From the NCBI GenBank assembly GCA_016200085.1, contig JACQFL010000052.1, positions 44,311-108,310 on the forward strand: 64,000 nucleotides of DNA, in the 5' to 3' direction. Shown here one piece after another: positions 1-10,297 of this stretch. Source of the stretch: Candidatus Rokuibacteriota bacterium. Its GTDB lineage: Bacteria > Methylomirabilota > Methylomirabilia > Rokubacteriales > CSP1-6. Made by a program: the position numbers and the translations under genes. The notes under the pieces are model-generated. The model saw only the letters and a list, made by a program, of their open reading frames with translations, searched no databases and was not told the DNA's origin. Numbering within the stretch: position 1 is the stretch's first letter; each line of letters begins with the position of its first letter.

Positions 1-2022
1 CTCGACCATCTCGACGAGGAACGTGCTCTGCCCGCGGCCGAGATTGTCCTGGGCGCCCACCCGGGTGAACAGCCGGTCGACGACGCCGATGCGCGCCTCG
101 CGCGCCGGCACCCACGCCCCGATCTGGGCGAGGATCACGATGTGGCCGGTCTGGCGCAGGTAGACGGATTTGCCCGACATGTTGGGCCCGGTGAGGATGA
201 CGATCCGCGCCTCGGCGTCGAGCGCGAGATCGTTGGGCGTCACCACCTCCCCCGCCCGCGCCTCCAGGACGGGGTGACGTCCGTCGACGATCAGCAGCTC
301 GCTTCCCGTGTGGACCACCGGGCGCACGTGCCCGCGCAGGTGGGCGACCTCCGCCAGCGCGGCCACGACGTCCAGGCGGGCGATGGCGCGCGCGGTCGCG
401 AGCAGCTCGGGCGCGCGCGCGGCGACCTGACGGCGGATCTCCTCGAAGAGCTCGTACTCGAGCCGGCGCCGGCGCTCGTCCGCGCCCAGCACCTTCGACT
501 CGTACTCCTTGAGCTCGCCCGTCACGAAGCGCTCGGCGTTGGTGAGGGTCTGCCGCCGCTCGTACTCCGGCGGCACGCGCCCGGCCTGGGCGTGCGAGAC
601 CTCGATCCCGTAGCCGAAGACCCGGTTGAACCTTACCCGGAGGCTCGACAGCCCGGTGCGCGCGCGCTCCCGCTCCTCGAGCCCCGCGATCCACTGCCGC
701 GCCGCGCGCGCGTCGGTGGCGATGGCGGCCAGCGCCGGGCTCCACGACTCGCGGATGAGCCCGCCGTCGTGCAGGGTGAGCGGCGGCTCGTCGACCAGCG
801 CCTCGCGCAGCAGGGTCTCCAGCGCGTCGAGCGGCGCCAGGTCAGCCCGCACGGCGGCGATCACGGTGCCGCCCAGCCCGGCCACGCTCTCGCGCAGCTC
901 GTCGAGCGGGGTCAGGCAGGCCCGCAGGCCCACGAGGTCACGCGCGTGGGCAACGCCCAGCGTCGCGCGGCTGGCCAGGCGCTCGAGGTCGCCGATCCGG
1001 CCCAGGCGCACGCGGATGGCGGCGCGCACGGCGGGAGTGTCCACCAGGGCGCCGATGGCATCCTGGCGCTCGCCGATCGCCTCGGGCTCGACGAGCGGCC
1101 GCAGCAGCCACTGGCGCAACAGCCGTGCCCCCATCGGCGTGGTGGTGGCATCGAGGACGGCGAAGAGGCTGGCGCGCGCGTCGCCCGCGCGGGATTCGAG
1201 CAGCTCGAGGGTCTCCACCGCCGTCGCGTCCAGGCCCATGACCCCGGTCGATGCCAGGCGCTGCAGCCGGGTCAGGTGGCCGAGGGCGTCGCCCTGCGTC
1301 GCCCGGGCGTAACCGAGCGCGGCGGCGGCCGCGCCGAGGCCGAGCGTCATGTCGGCCACCCCGAACGGCTCGAGCGACGGCACACCGAAGTGCGACCGCA
1401 GATCATCGATGGCGTGCTTCGGCGCGAAGGCGGCGGGATCGCAGTACGTCAGCGTGGCGCCGGTGTCGGCGAGGCACGCGAGCACGTCGGGGCGCTCGCG
1501 CATGCTCTCGGGCAGCAGCACCTCGGCCGGGCGACGCAGCAGCGCCGCGGCCAGCACGCGCTCCTCACCCGGGCCATCCTCGCCGGCCCAGAACTCGCCG
1601 GTCGAGACGTCGAGCAAGGCGACGCCGGTGCCCTCGCGGCCGCGGGCGAGGGCGAGCAGGAAGTTGTTGGCGCCCCCGCGCAGGTACGCGGTGTCGGTGA
1701 CGGTGCCCGGGGTGATCACCCGGACCACGTCCCGGCGCAGGAGCTTCCTCCCGCGGCCCGGCGCCTCCATCTGCTCGCAGATGGCGACCTTGCGGCCGGC
1801 CTGGATCAGGCGGCCGACGTACGTCTCGACCGCGTGGTGGGGGATGCCGGCCATCGGCACGCCCTGGCGCGCCGTCAGCGTGATCGACAGCCGCCGCGCG
1901 CCCTCCTCGGCGTCGTCGCTGAACAGCTCGTAGAAATCGCCGAGCCGGAAGAGCAGCAGGTGATCGGGAAAGCGCGATTTCACCTCCCGGTACTGCTGCA
2001 TCATCGGCGTTGCCTCAGTCAC
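1..2022 (-). CDS. mutS: DNA mismatch repair protein MutS (3' end cut by window edge)
   Basis: MutS recognises base mismatches and small loops and starts methyl-independent or MutL-coupled repair. The N-terminus carries the mismatch-wedging Phe-x-Glu motif (FYE at about residues 30-32, within GDFYELF). The clamp and core domains follow, then the Walker A motif GPNMSGKS near residue 612. The window ends before Walker B, so about 200 C-terminal residues are missing; 674 codons are present. I chose the GTG at 2022 because it gives the usual TEATPMMQQY start and overlaps the stop of the HIT gene by 8 bases, which implies coupled translation. Alternative ATG starts lie at 2004 and 2001. It is the last visible gene of the IHF-HIT-mutS run. 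The identity is certain; only the start and the absent 3' end are open. Confidence 0.97.
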   Translation of the reverse strand, partial: MTEATPMMQQYREVKSRFPDHLLLFRLGDFYELFSDDAEEGARRLSITLTARQGVPMAGIPHHAVETYVGRLIQAGRKVAICEQMEAPGRGRKLLRRDVVRVITPGTVTDTAYLRGGANNFLLALARGREGTGVALLDVSTGEFWAGEDGPGEERVLAAALLRRPAEVLLPESMRERPDVLACLADTGATLTYCDPAAFAPKHAIDDLRSHFGVPSLEPFGVADMTLGLGAAAAALGYARATQGDALGHLTRLQRLASTGVMGLDATAVETLELLESRAGDARASLFAVLDATTTPMGARLLRQWLLRPLVEPEAIGERQDAIGALVDTPAVRAAIRVRLGRIGDLERLASRATLGVAHARDLVGLRACLTPLDELRESVAGLGGTVIAAVRADLAPLDALETLLREALVDEPPLTLHDGGLIRESWSPALAAIATDARAARQWIAGLEERERARTGLSSLRVRFNRVFGYGIEVSHAQAGRVPPEYERRQTLTNAERFVTGELKEYESKVLGADERRRRLEYELFEEIRRQVAARAPELLATARAIARLDVVAALAEVAHLRGHVRPVVHTGSELLIVDGRHPVLEARAGEVVTPNDLALDAEARIVILTGPNMSGKSVYLRQTGHIVILAQIGAWVPAREARIGVVDRLFTRVGAQDNLGRGQSTFLVEMVE

Positions 2023-2515
2023 CCGGCGCCTCGCGCAGGCGCGCCCACGTGACCTCGAGCGCCTCCGGCAGCACGCGCACCTCGCCCAGGACGGGCATGA
2101 AGTTGCAATCACCGGCCCAGCGCGGAACGACGTGCACGTGCAGGTGTCCCTCGATCCCGGCCCCGGCCGCCCGGCCCTGGTTGATCCCGATGTTGAAGCC
2201 GTCGGGCCGGTAGACGCGGCCCAGCATGCGCGTCGCGTCGCCCGTCAGCGCCATGGTATCGGCCAGCTCGTCACGGGTCGCCTCGGCGAGGCTCGAGACG
2301 TGACGGTTGACCACCGCCATCAGGTGGCCCGAGGTGTAGGGATAGCGGTTCAGGATCAGGTACGCACGCTCGCCGCGGCGCAACACGAGGTGCTCACGAT
2401 CGTGCGCGGGGGAGGCGGCGAGGGCCGTGCAGAAGATGCAACCGGTAGCCACGGGGATCGCGTCGGACGCGCCAGCCACGTAGGCCATCCGCCAGGGCGC
2501 CCAGAGGCGATTCAC
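2015..2515 (-). CDS. HIT-family nucleotide hydrolase/phosphorylase
   Basis: This 166-residue histidine-triad protein carries the catalytic motif HLHVHVV (residues 124-130) and an N-terminal CxxC (CIFC, residues 26-29) of the zinc-binding kind. The WAPWRMAYV opening is typical of the HIT subgroup annotated as Ap4A phosphorylase or AMP-forming hydrolase, which acts on dinucleoside polyphosphates or adenylated nucleotides. The exact substrate cannot be read from sequence. It sits 16 bases after the IHF-like gene and its last codons overlap the mutS start, so the three are probably co-transcribed. The family is secure; the substrate is inference. Confidence 0.9.
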   Translation of the reverse strand: MNRLWAPWRMAYVAGASDAIPVATGCIFCTALAASPAHDREHLVLRRGERAYLILNRYPYTSGHLMAVVNRHVSSLAEATRDELADTMALTGDATRMLGRVYRPDGFNIGINQGRAAGAGIEGHLHVHVVPRWAGDCNFMPVLGEVRVLPEALEVTWARLREAPGD

Positions 2516-2531
2516 GCCGCCGGGGTGGCCC

Positions 2532-2807
2532 TCACGCGTTCACGAGCTCGCGCAGTCGCTTGCCGACCTTGAAGAAGGGCACGCGCTTGTCGGGGACGTC
2601 GACGCTGCTGCCGGTCTTGGGGTTGCGGCCCTTGCGCGAGTTGCGCCGGCGTATGCGGAAGCTCCCGAATCCCCGCAGCTCCACCTTGTCGCCCTTGGCC
2701 AGAGCGTCGGTGATGTTGTCGAAGATCGTGTTGACGATGGTCTCGGTCTCCTTCTTGGTCAGGTTGGAGATCTTGGAGACCTCGTCGATCAGCTCCGCTT
2801 TGGTCAT
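2532..2807 (-). CDS. HU/IHF-family DNA-bending protein (integration host factor-like)
   Basis: This 91-residue protein starts MTKAELID and carries the DNA-binding beta-arm signature GFGSFRIRRRNSRKGRNPKTG, followed by VPFFKVGKRLRELV. The VPFFKVGK end and the NPKTG arm favour IHF-type over plain HU, but alpha and beta subunits cannot be told apart. I chose the ATG at 2807 rather than the longer reading frame because a GGAG Shine-Dalgarno lies 9 bases upstream and homologues begin here. A TTGACA-type promoter is placed 38 bases before the start. In gammaproteobacteria ihfB lies downstream of cmk-rpsA; here it also follows cmk-plsC-rpsA-sppA but has its own promoter. IHF commonly bends DNA at sigma-54 promoters, of which one occurs at 63260. 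Confidence 0.93.
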   Translation of the reverse strand: MTKAELIDEVSKISNLTKKETETIVNTIFDNITDALAKGDKVELRGFGSFRIRRRNSRKGRNPKTGSSVDVPDKRVPFFKVGKRLRELVNA

Positions 2808-2851
2808 CGTCGTCGGCTCCCTTGTCCCCGTCCCTGGCAAGGACAGCCCAA

Positions 2852-2881
2852 ACGCTAGCACGCGACTCCTGAGAATGTCAA
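2852..2881 (-). promoter_or_regulatory. Sigma-70 type promoter of the IHF-HIT-mutS genes
   Basis: On the minus strand a perfect -35 hexamer TTGACA (2876-2881) is followed by an 18-base spacer and TAGCGT (2852-2857), itself preceded by TGC as in an extended -10. The predicted start is near 2845, giving a leader of about 38 bases that holds the GGAG ribosome site. The rest of the 217-base gap to sppA (2882-3024) shows no gene and no hairpin with a T-tract. Confidence 0.6.
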
Positions 2882-3024
2882 CCGGCGCGGGTAGTTAGAG
2901 AACATCGTCGGGTCACGGCCGGCGCCGTTGCTCCGGGCGATGGGCCGCACGACGCCCGCCCGGACGGGGAGTTCACGGCCGAAGGCTCACACGGGGGTCG
3001 AGAGTATCGCTGGAACATGCCGAT

Positions 3025-3918
3025 TCAATCCATGAGATACAGCGGCTTCTTGAACACCGGCAGCGGCAACGCCGGTGCCAGCACGGAGGCCGGGCCGAGC
3101 CCGAGCCGGTTTTGCAGGAGGTCGGAGAGCGAGAAGCGTTTCCGCGGCTGGATGACCCGCGGCGGCACGGGGAGGCCGGCCAGCTGGGCAGCCTGGTTCA
3201 CGGCGTCCTCGAGCCCGCCGAGCGCGTCGACCATGCGGAGATCCTTGGCCTGGCTGCCCGAGACGATCCGGCCGTCGGAGAACTGAAGCACGGTGCCGCG
3301 GTCGAGCTTGCGCCCTTCCGCCACCGCCGTGATGAACTGCGCGTGGACGTCGTCGAGCATGGCCTGCAGGACGCGCCGCTCCTCCGGGGTCATCGCGCGC
3401 GCGAAGTTGCCGACGTCCTTGAACTGTCCGGCCTTCACCACCACGTAATCGACGCCGACCTTCTTGAGCAGCACCTCGACGTTGGCGGTCTGCATGATGA
3501 CGCCGATCGAGCCCGTCAAGGTGCCGGGGTTCGCCCAGATGCGGTCCGCCGCCACGGCGACGTAGTAGCCGCCGGACGCGGCCACCGCGCCGAGCGAGGC
3601 GACCACGGGCTTGCCCGCGGCGCGGATCCGCCGGAGAGCCTGATGCAGCTCCTGGGTGGGCCCGACCACCCCGCCGGGGCTGTCGATCCGCACCACCACC
3701 GCGCGCACCATGGCATTGTCACGGTAGCCGCGGAGCTCGCGGACGAGGTCGTCGACGTCCAGGATGGCGCCCTCGATCTGGACGATCGCCACCCGCGGGC
3801 CAAACCCCAGCCCGTCGCCGCCTCCGCGCGCCAGCGAGGCCCCCGTCGCGACGAAGAGCCCCACCACCGCGAGATAGACGAGGAGGGTGAGGCCGACGAC
3901 GGCGAGCCGCCGGCCCAT
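3025..3918 (-). CDS. sppA: Signal peptide peptidase SppA (36K type)
   Basis: SppA is a membrane-anchored serine protease of the Ser-Lys type that cuts up signal peptides left in the inner membrane after secretion. The 297-residue protein has one N-terminal membrane segment (about residues 5-25) and a single protease domain, as in the short SppA of Bacillus rather than the 67K E. coli form. The nucleophile is Ser115 in AVAASGGYYVA. The general base is likely Lys167 in GQFKD, 52 residues later, matching the family's spacing. It is the last gene of the pheA-to-sppA operon and starts 8 bases after rpsA stops. No clear terminator follows. Confidence 0.94.
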   Translation of the reverse strand: MGRRLAVVGLTLLVYLAVVGLFVATGASLARGGGDGLGFGPRVAIVQIEGAILDVDDLVRELRGYRDNAMVRAVVVRIDSPGGVVGPTQELHQALRRIRAAGKPVVASLGAVAASGGYYVAVAADRIWANPGTLTGSIGVIMQTANVEVLLKKVGVDYVVVKAGQFKDVGNFARAMTPEERRVLQAMLDDVHAQFITAVAEGRKLDRGTVLQFSDGRIVSGSQAKDLRMVDALGGLEDAVNQAAQLAGLPVPPRVIQPRKRFSLSDLLQNRLGLGPASVLAPALPLPVFKKPLYLMD

Positions 3919-3926
3919 GCTAGCGC

Positions 3927-5651
3927 CTACTCCTCTTCCTCGTAGTCGTAGTCACCGCCCCGCTGCTTGCCCTTGCGGCGACGGCCGCCGCCGCCACCGC
4001 CCGGGGCCTCGGCGCCGTAGTCCACCGCGTGGGCCAGCTCCTTGAGGCTGAGGCCGATGCGGCGCTCGTTGGAGTCGACCCGGATGACGAGCAGCGTGAG
4101 CTCGTCGCCCACGCTCACCAGCTCGTCGGGGCGGCTGATCGGCCGGTTCGACATCTGCGAGATGTGCAGCAGGCCGTCCACGCCCGGCTCCAGCTCGACG
4201 AACGCGCCGAAGTCGGTCAGGCGCACCACCCGGCCGGTCACGCGCGAGCCCATCGGGTAGCGCTGCGCCACCGTGGCCCACGGGTCGGGCTGGATCTGCT
4301 TGAGGCCGAGCGAGATCCGCTTGTTGTCCTTGTCGATGTTGAGGATCTGGGTCTCGATGTCCTGCCCCTTCTTGAGCACCTCGGAGGGGTGCCCGACGCT
4401 GCGCGTCCAGGACATGTCGGAGATGTGCAGCAGCCCGTCGACCCCCGGCTCCAGCTCGACGAACGCGCCGAAGTCGGTGAGGTTGCGGACCCGGCCGGCC
4501 ACGCGCTGGCCCGGGACGTAACGCTCGTCGATGGTCGCCCACGGGTCGGGCTCGGCCTGCTTCATGCCGAGCGAGATCCGCTTGGCGCCCTTGTTGACCT
4601 CGAGCACGATCACCTCGACCTCGTCGCCCTGGTTCACGAGCTTGGAAGGATGGCGCACCCGGCGGGTCCACGACATCTCCGAGACGTGCACCAGGCCCTC
4701 GACCCCGGGCTCGAGCTCGATGAAGGCGCCGTAGTTGGTGAGGCTCACCACCTTGCCCTGGGCCCGCGTGCCGACCCGGTACTTCTCCTCGACGTGCTCC
4801 CACGGGTCCGACGACTTCTGCTTGAAGCCGAGCGAGACGCGGCCGGTCTCCCGGTCGAAGTGCAGGACGATGACTTCGACCTGATCCCCGACCTGGAACA
4901 TCTCCGCGGGATGGCCGACCCGGCCCCAGCTCATGTCGGTGACGTGCAGCAGGCCGTCGATGCCGCCGAGGTCGATGAAGGCGCCGTAGTCGGTGATGTT
5001 CTTGACCGTCCCGGTCAGGATCATGCCCTCGTGCAGGACCTCGAGGGTGTGCTTCTTCTTCTCCTCGCGCTCCTCCTCGAGGACCGCGCGGCGAGAGAGC
5101 ACCACGTTGCCGCGACGCCGGTTGAGCTTGATCACCTTGGCGCGGATCGTCTGGCCCATGAGCAAGGCCAGGTTCTTGACCGGGCGGAGATCGACCTGGG
5201 AGCCGGGCAGGAAGGCCTTGACCCCGACGTCGATGGCGAGCCCGCCCTTGACCACCTCGACGACCCGCCCCTCCACGGGGCGGTTCTGCTCGAAGGCGCG
5301 TGTGATCACGTCCCAGACCCGGATCTTGTCGGCCTTGTCCTTCGACAGGACGATCAGGCCCTCGGAGTCCTCCTTGGCCTCGAGGTAGACGTCGATCTCC
5401 TCGCCGACCTTGGGCACGCTCCCGCTGCGGTGGAACTCCTCGATCGGGATCGAGCCCTCGCTCTTGTAGCCGACGTCGACGAGGACCTCGCTCGAGCTGA
5501 CGTGGACCACGCGGCCGCGAACGACCTCGCCCTCCTCGAACTCGCTGAGGACCTCCTTGTCGTACCAGTCCTCCATCCGCTCCTCGGTCACCCCTTCGTC
5601 GCCCTCCTTTCGAGGTGTGCCGAGAGTGCTGCGCGGTTCATCCTTCTCCAT
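3927..5651 (-). CDS. rpsA: 30S ribosomal protein S1
   Basis: S1 binds mRNA and helps the 30S subunit load structured or weak-Shine-Dalgarno messages. Six consecutive S1 (OB-fold) repeats are visible, the last four carrying the strong form (DYGAFIDLG / NYGAFIELEPGVEGLVH / DFGAFVELEPGVDGLLH, twice). They are followed by a Gly/Arg/Lys-rich patch and a short acidic tail ending in EEEE. I chose the ATG at 5651 (MEKDEP) because the sequence GGGAGGAAC lies 9 bases before it. An ATG at 5669 would put that ribosome site inside the coding region. The start overlaps the end of plsC by 14 bases. Length (574 residues) and domain number match full-length proteobacterial-type S1. Confidence 0.97.
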   Translation of the reverse strand: MEKDEPRSTLGTPRKEGDEGVTEERMEDWYDKEVLSEFEEGEVVRGRVVHVSSSEVLVDVGYKSEGSIPIEEFHRSGSVPKVGEEIDVYLEAKEDSEGLIVLSKDKADKIRVWDVITRAFEQNRPVEGRVVEVVKGGLAIDVGVKAFLPGSQVDLRPVKNLALLMGQTIRAKVIKLNRRRGNVVLSRRAVLEEEREEKKKHTLEVLHEGMILTGTVKNITDYGAFIDLGGIDGLLHVTDMSWGRVGHPAEMFQVGDQVEVIVLHFDRETGRVSLGFKQKSSDPWEHVEEKYRVGTRAQGKVVSLTNYGAFIELEPGVEGLVHVSEMSWTRRVRHPSKLVNQGDEVEVIVLEVNKGAKRISLGMKQAEPDPWATIDERYVPGQRVAGRVRNLTDFGAFVELEPGVDGLLHISDMSWTRSVGHPSEVLKKGQDIETQILNIDKDNKRISLGLKQIQPDPWATVAQRYPMGSRVTGRVVRLTDFGAFVELEPGVDGLLHISQMSNRPISRPDELVSVGDELTLLVIRVDSNERRIGLSLKELAHAVDYGAEAPGGGGGGRRRKGKQRGGDYDYEEEE

Positions 5652-6369
5652 GCTGCCCGTTCCTCCCATGCATATATTTTGACCGGCGCTGGGGGCCTCC
5701 CTTGCCCATGCCGCCGACTGCGCGCATCTCGACGGGGGACACCGCGGCCGGCGACGGGCCTTCCACGGCGTCTCGAAGGCGTGCGATTGCTGCCATCATC
5801 TCGCGGCTGGCAACCTCGTAAGCGTCCTTTCGGGTGCTCCCGGGGGCCACGTCGAACCGCAGGGGGGGCCCGAAGGTGACGGTCACGCGTGCCGGCCTGG
5901 GCAGCGTGCGGCCTCGCGGCCACGCCTGGCCGGTGCCCTGCACGTACGCGGGCACCACGGACGCGCCGCTCAGCACGGCCAGCATCCCGGCGCCAGCCTT
6001 CGCCTCGCGCAGCACGCCCTCCGGCCCCCGGGTCCCCTCGGGGAAGAGGAGGAGGGCGCCGCCCTCCTGCAGCACGCGGAGCGCCGTGCGGAGCGCGCCC
6101 GCGTCCGTGCCCTCGCGGCGAACCGGGCGGGCGTTCAGGCGCCGGATCAGCCCTCCGAACAGCGGGATCCGGAACAGCTCGGCCTTGGCCAGGAACGAGA
6201 CCGGCCGTGGGCACATCCCGCCCACCACCGGGGGATCCAGCAGGCTGGAGTGGTTCGCCACCACCAGCACCGGGCCCGTCGCCGGCACGTGCGCCTGCCC
6301 CCGCCGGGAGGCGCGGAAGAGCAGCCGCAAGAGCGCGACCGCGACCGGTTTCAGGATCGCGTACAGCAC
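5638..6369 (-). CDS. plsC: 1-acyl-glycerol-3-phosphate acyltransferase (PlsC family)
   Basis: PlsC adds the second acyl chain to lysophosphatidic acid to give phosphatidic acid, the precursor of membrane phospholipids. The 243-residue protein has the acyltransferase HX4D motif (NHSSLLD) and the glycerol-3-phosphate-binding FPEGTRG motif about 70 residues later, after one N-terminal hydrophobic helix. I chose the GTG at 6369: a GGTGGAG ribosome site lies 5 bases upstream, and the protein then starts VLYAILKPVAVALL. It overlaps the end of cmk by 19 bases and runs 14 bases into rpsA. The cmk-plsC-rpsA order is common in deltaproteobacteria, Firmicutes and relatives. The exact acyl donor is not visible. 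Confidence 0.92.
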   Translation of the reverse strand: MLYAILKPVAVALLRLLFRASRRGQAHVPATGPVLVVANHSSLLDPPVVGGMCPRPVSFLAKAELFRIPLFGGLIRRLNARPVRREGTDAGALRTALRVLQEGGALLLFPEGTRGPEGVLREAKAGAGMLAVLSGASVVPAYVQGTGQAWPRGRTLPRPARVTVTFGPPLRFDVAPGSTRKDAYEVASREMMAAIARLRDAVEGPSPAAVSPVEMRAVGGMGKGGPQRRSKYMHGRNGQHGEG

Positions 6370-7027
6370 AGTCGCTCCACCGCCCTCAGCATGACCTCCA
6401 CCACCTGCGCCGCCGTGAGGCCCGAGGTGTCGATCGTGATCGCGTCGGACGCGGGCCGCAGGGGCGCCAGTGCCCGCCCGCGGTCCTGCGCGTCGCGCCG
6501 GACGATCTCCTCCCGCACCGTCTCGATCGGCAGCACGGCGCCACGCCCGGCAAGCTCCTCGTGACGCCGGCGCGTGCGCGCCTCCAGCGAGGCGTCGAGG
6601 AAGAACTTCAGCTCGGCGCCCGGGCACACCACGGTCCCCGTGTCACGTCCTTCCAGCACCACGCCGCCGCCCGCGGCGAGCGCGCGCTGCAGCGGCGTGA
6701 CCTTGTCGCGCACCGGCGCCAGCATGGTCAGCCGCGAGGTCGCCTCGCCGACCTCCGGGGAGCGGATCTCCCCCGTCACGTCACGGCCGTTCAGGTAGAC
6801 CCGATCGTCGCCCAGCGCGACCTCGACATCGTCGAGGTGCCGCCGGAGCTCGGGCGAGTCGTCCGGTGGCAGCCCCGCGCGCAGCACGCCCAGCGCGAGC
6901 GCGCGATACATCGCGCCGGTGTCGAGGAGGCGGTAGCCGAGCCGCTCCGCGAGCAGGCGCGCTGCGGTGCTCTTGCCCGCCCCGGCCGGGCCATCGATGG
7001 TGATCACCGGCTCGCGCTCGCCGCCTC

Positions 7028-7031
<4 letters not shown>
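6351..7031 (-). CDS. cmk: Cytidylate kinase
   Basis: Cmk phosphorylates CMP and dCMP to the diphosphates, recycling pyrimidines. The 226-residue protein begins MRGGEREPVITIDGPAGAGKST, so the P-loop GPAGAGKS sits at residues 14-21. The CMP-binding segment LLDTGAMYRA and the GRDTGTVV and VREEIVRRDAQDRGR motifs typical of Cmk follow. The ATG overlaps the aroA stop in an ATGA. It lies between aroA and plsC-rpsA, an arrangement also seen (aroA-cmk-rpsA) in E. coli. Confidence 0.97.
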
Positions 7032-8334
<1,303 letters not shown>

Positions 8335-8338
<4 letters not shown>

Positions 8339-9183
8339 GACACGCTCCGGCGGGCGACGGCGATCCGGGCGAGCGCGGACTCGAGCGCCGCGCCGTCGCG
8401 GCCCTCGATCTCACCGCGCAGCTCGGCGACCGCGGCGTCCAGCGCGTCGAGGGCGCCGAGGATCGCGTCGCGGTTGGCGAGGAAGACGTCGCGCCACATC
8501 ACGGGATCGCCCGCCGCGATGCGCGTGGTGTCGCGGAAGCCGCGCGCGGCCAGGCCGAGGGCGGCGGGCTCGAAGCGCAGCACGGCGTCGACGAGGGCGC
8601 AGGCGACGAGGTGCGGCAGGTGGCTGATCGCCGCGACCGCGCGGTCGTGCGCCGCCGCGTCCATGGTGACGAGACGCGCGCCCAGCGACTCCCAGAACGC
8701 GCTCACGCTCTTGACCACGCGGACCTCGGTCGTCTCGGCCGGCGTCACCACGACCGTGGCGCCGCGGAAGAGATCGGCCCGGGCGTCGGCGTAGCCGCTC
8801 TTCTCGGAGCCCGCCATGGGATGGCTGCCGACGAAGGCGAACGGCCGCGTGCGGGCCACGCGCGCGGCCGCGGCCACGATGCCGGCCTTGGTGCTGCCCA
8901 CGTCGGTGACCACCGTCTCGCCGCCGGCCGCCGCCGCGACGGCGTCGAGCTGGCGCTCGATCGTCGCCACGGGCCCCGCGAGCACGACGAGATCGGCGCC
9001 GCGCACGCCGTCGGCGAGGTCCGTGGTGATCCGGTCCAGGGTGCCGTCCTGGCGCGCGCCGTCGAGCCGCGCGAGGTCGCGCCCCACGCCGATCACCTCG
9101 CGGGCGAGGCCCTCGGCGCGGGCGGCCTTGGCCACCGAGCCCCCGAGCAGGCCGACGCCGACGACGGTGAGCCGCTGGAGCAT
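8335..9183 (-). CDS. tyrA: Prephenate (or arogenate) dehydrogenase
   Basis: TyrA oxidatively decarboxylates prephenate (to 4-hydroxyphenylpyruvate) or arogenate (to tyrosine). The 282-residue protein opens with the NAD(P)-binding Rossmann motif VGVGLLGGSVA. The GSHPMAGSEKSG segment and ISHLPHLVA, which hold the catalytic and substrate-binding residues of the family, follow. No chorismate mutase domain is fused to it; that activity is fused to pheA instead. The gene starts one base after the hisC stop codon and overlaps aroA in an ATGA. Substrate choice between prephenate and arogenate cannot be decided from sequence. Confidence 0.95.
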
Positions 9184-9184
9184 C

Positions 9185-10288
9185 CTACCTCCCGAGCACC
9201 TTGCGGAGGGCCTTGGCGAGCTTGCGGTTCTCCTCCGGGGTGCCGACGGTGATGCGCAGCGCCGTCTCCATCCCGAAGGGCGTCATGGGCCGCACGATCA
9301 CCCCTTCGTGCAGGAGCTTCTGGTAGATGTCGTTGGCGCTCCGCCCCACGTCCACGAGGATGAAGTTGGCCCGCGAGGGCGCGAACTTGAGCCCCAGCGC
9401 GTTGAACTCGTCGAGGAGGAAGTGCCGGCCGGCGTCGATCATCCGCACGCACTCGAGCACGTGCGCCTCGTCTTCCAGGGCGGCCAGGGCGGCCACCTGC
9501 CCGATCGAGTTCACGTTGAAGGGCTGGCGGATGCGGTTCATCAGCGCGGTGGCGTCGGGGTCGGCGAGGCCGTAGCCGACGCGGAGCCCGGCCAGGCTGG
9601 TGGCCTTGGAGAACGTGCGCAGCACGATTACCTTGCGCCCCTGCTTGACGTAGTTCAACGTGTCGGGGAAATCCGGGCCGAGCGCGAACTCGATGTACGC
9701 CTCGTCGAAGACCACGATGGTGTGCGCGGGCACCCGCGCCATGAAGTGCTCGACCTCGCTCGCGGTCACGATGGTCGCCGTCGGGTTGTTCGGGTTGGCG
9801 ATGAACACGATCTTGGTCAGCGGCGTGATGGCCCGCGCCATCGCCTCGAGGTCAAGACGGTAGTCCTTGAGCATCACCATGACCCGGACGCCGCCCGCCG
9901 CCTGCACGATCATCGGATACACGACGAACGAGGGGTGCGGCACGACCGCTTCGTCACCGGGCCGGAGGAAGGTGCGCACGAGCAGCTCGATCAGGTCGTT
10001 GGAGCCGTTGCCCAGGATCACCTGCTCCGCCATCACGCCGTGCTTCTTGGCCAGGGCCTGGCGCAGGTAGAAGCCGCTGCCGTCGGGGTAGCGGTTCAGC
10101 TGATGGAGGGCGGCGATCACGGCGCGCTGGACGCGGTCCGAGGGCGGCAGCGGATTCTCGTTCGAGGCGAGCTTGATGGCGTCGTGGATGCCGAGCTCCC
10201 GCTCGAGCTCCTCGATCGGCTTCCCGGGCTCGTAGGGCGCGATGCCCAGGATGTGTTCGTTGGCCAGCGATTCCCACTGCGTGTGCAT
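9185..10288 (-). CDS. hisC: Histidinol-phosphate/aromatic aminotransferase (HisC family)
   Basis: This is a fold-type I PLP aminotransferase of 367 residues. Landmarks are LASNENPLPPS near the N-terminus, IFIANPNNPT, VVFDEAYIEF (PLP-binding Asp and Tyr) and the Schiff-base lysine in TFSKATSLAGLRVGYG. The family is HisC. No other histidine-biosynthesis gene is nearby, and it lies exactly between pheA and tyrA, so its main or second role may be transamination of phenylpyruvate and 4-hydroxyphenylpyruvate; that is inference. A strong ribosome site, GAGGAGAAGG, lies just before the ATG and overlaps the pheA stop. Confidence 0.93.
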   Translation of the reverse strand: MHTQWESLANEHILGIAPYEPGKPIEELERELGIHDAIKLASNENPLPPSDRVQRAVIAALHQLNRYPDGSGFYLRQALAKKHGVMAEQVILGNGSNDLIELLVRTFLRPGDEAVVPHPSFVVYPMIVQAAGGVRVMVMLKDYRLDLEAMARAITPLTKIVFIANPNNPTATIVTASEVEHFMARVPAHTIVVFDEAYIEFALGPDFPDTLNYVKQGRKVIVLRTFSKATSLAGLRVGYGLADPDATALMNRIRQPFNVNSIGQVAALAALEDEAHVLECVRMIDAGRHFLLDEFNALGLKFAPSRANFILVDVGRSANDIYQKLLHEGVIVRPMTPFGMETALRITVGTPEENRKLAKALRKVLGR

Positions 10289-10297
10289 GCCTTCTCC

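Noticed and set aside
142..2052. Long open frame on the plus strand opposite mutS
   Set aside because: Low-complexity Arg/Ala/Gly/His-rich translation with no domain; the GC-rich codon bias of mutS leaves the opposite frame open.
2808..2861. Longer N-terminus for the IHF/HU protein
   Set aside because: The extra 18 residues would start inside the promoter and have no counterpart in the family; GGAG lies before the ATG at 2807.
4029..5879. 616-codon open frame on the plus strand opposite rpsA
   Set aside because: Repeats in it mirror the S1-domain repeats on the other strand; no independent motif or ribosome site.
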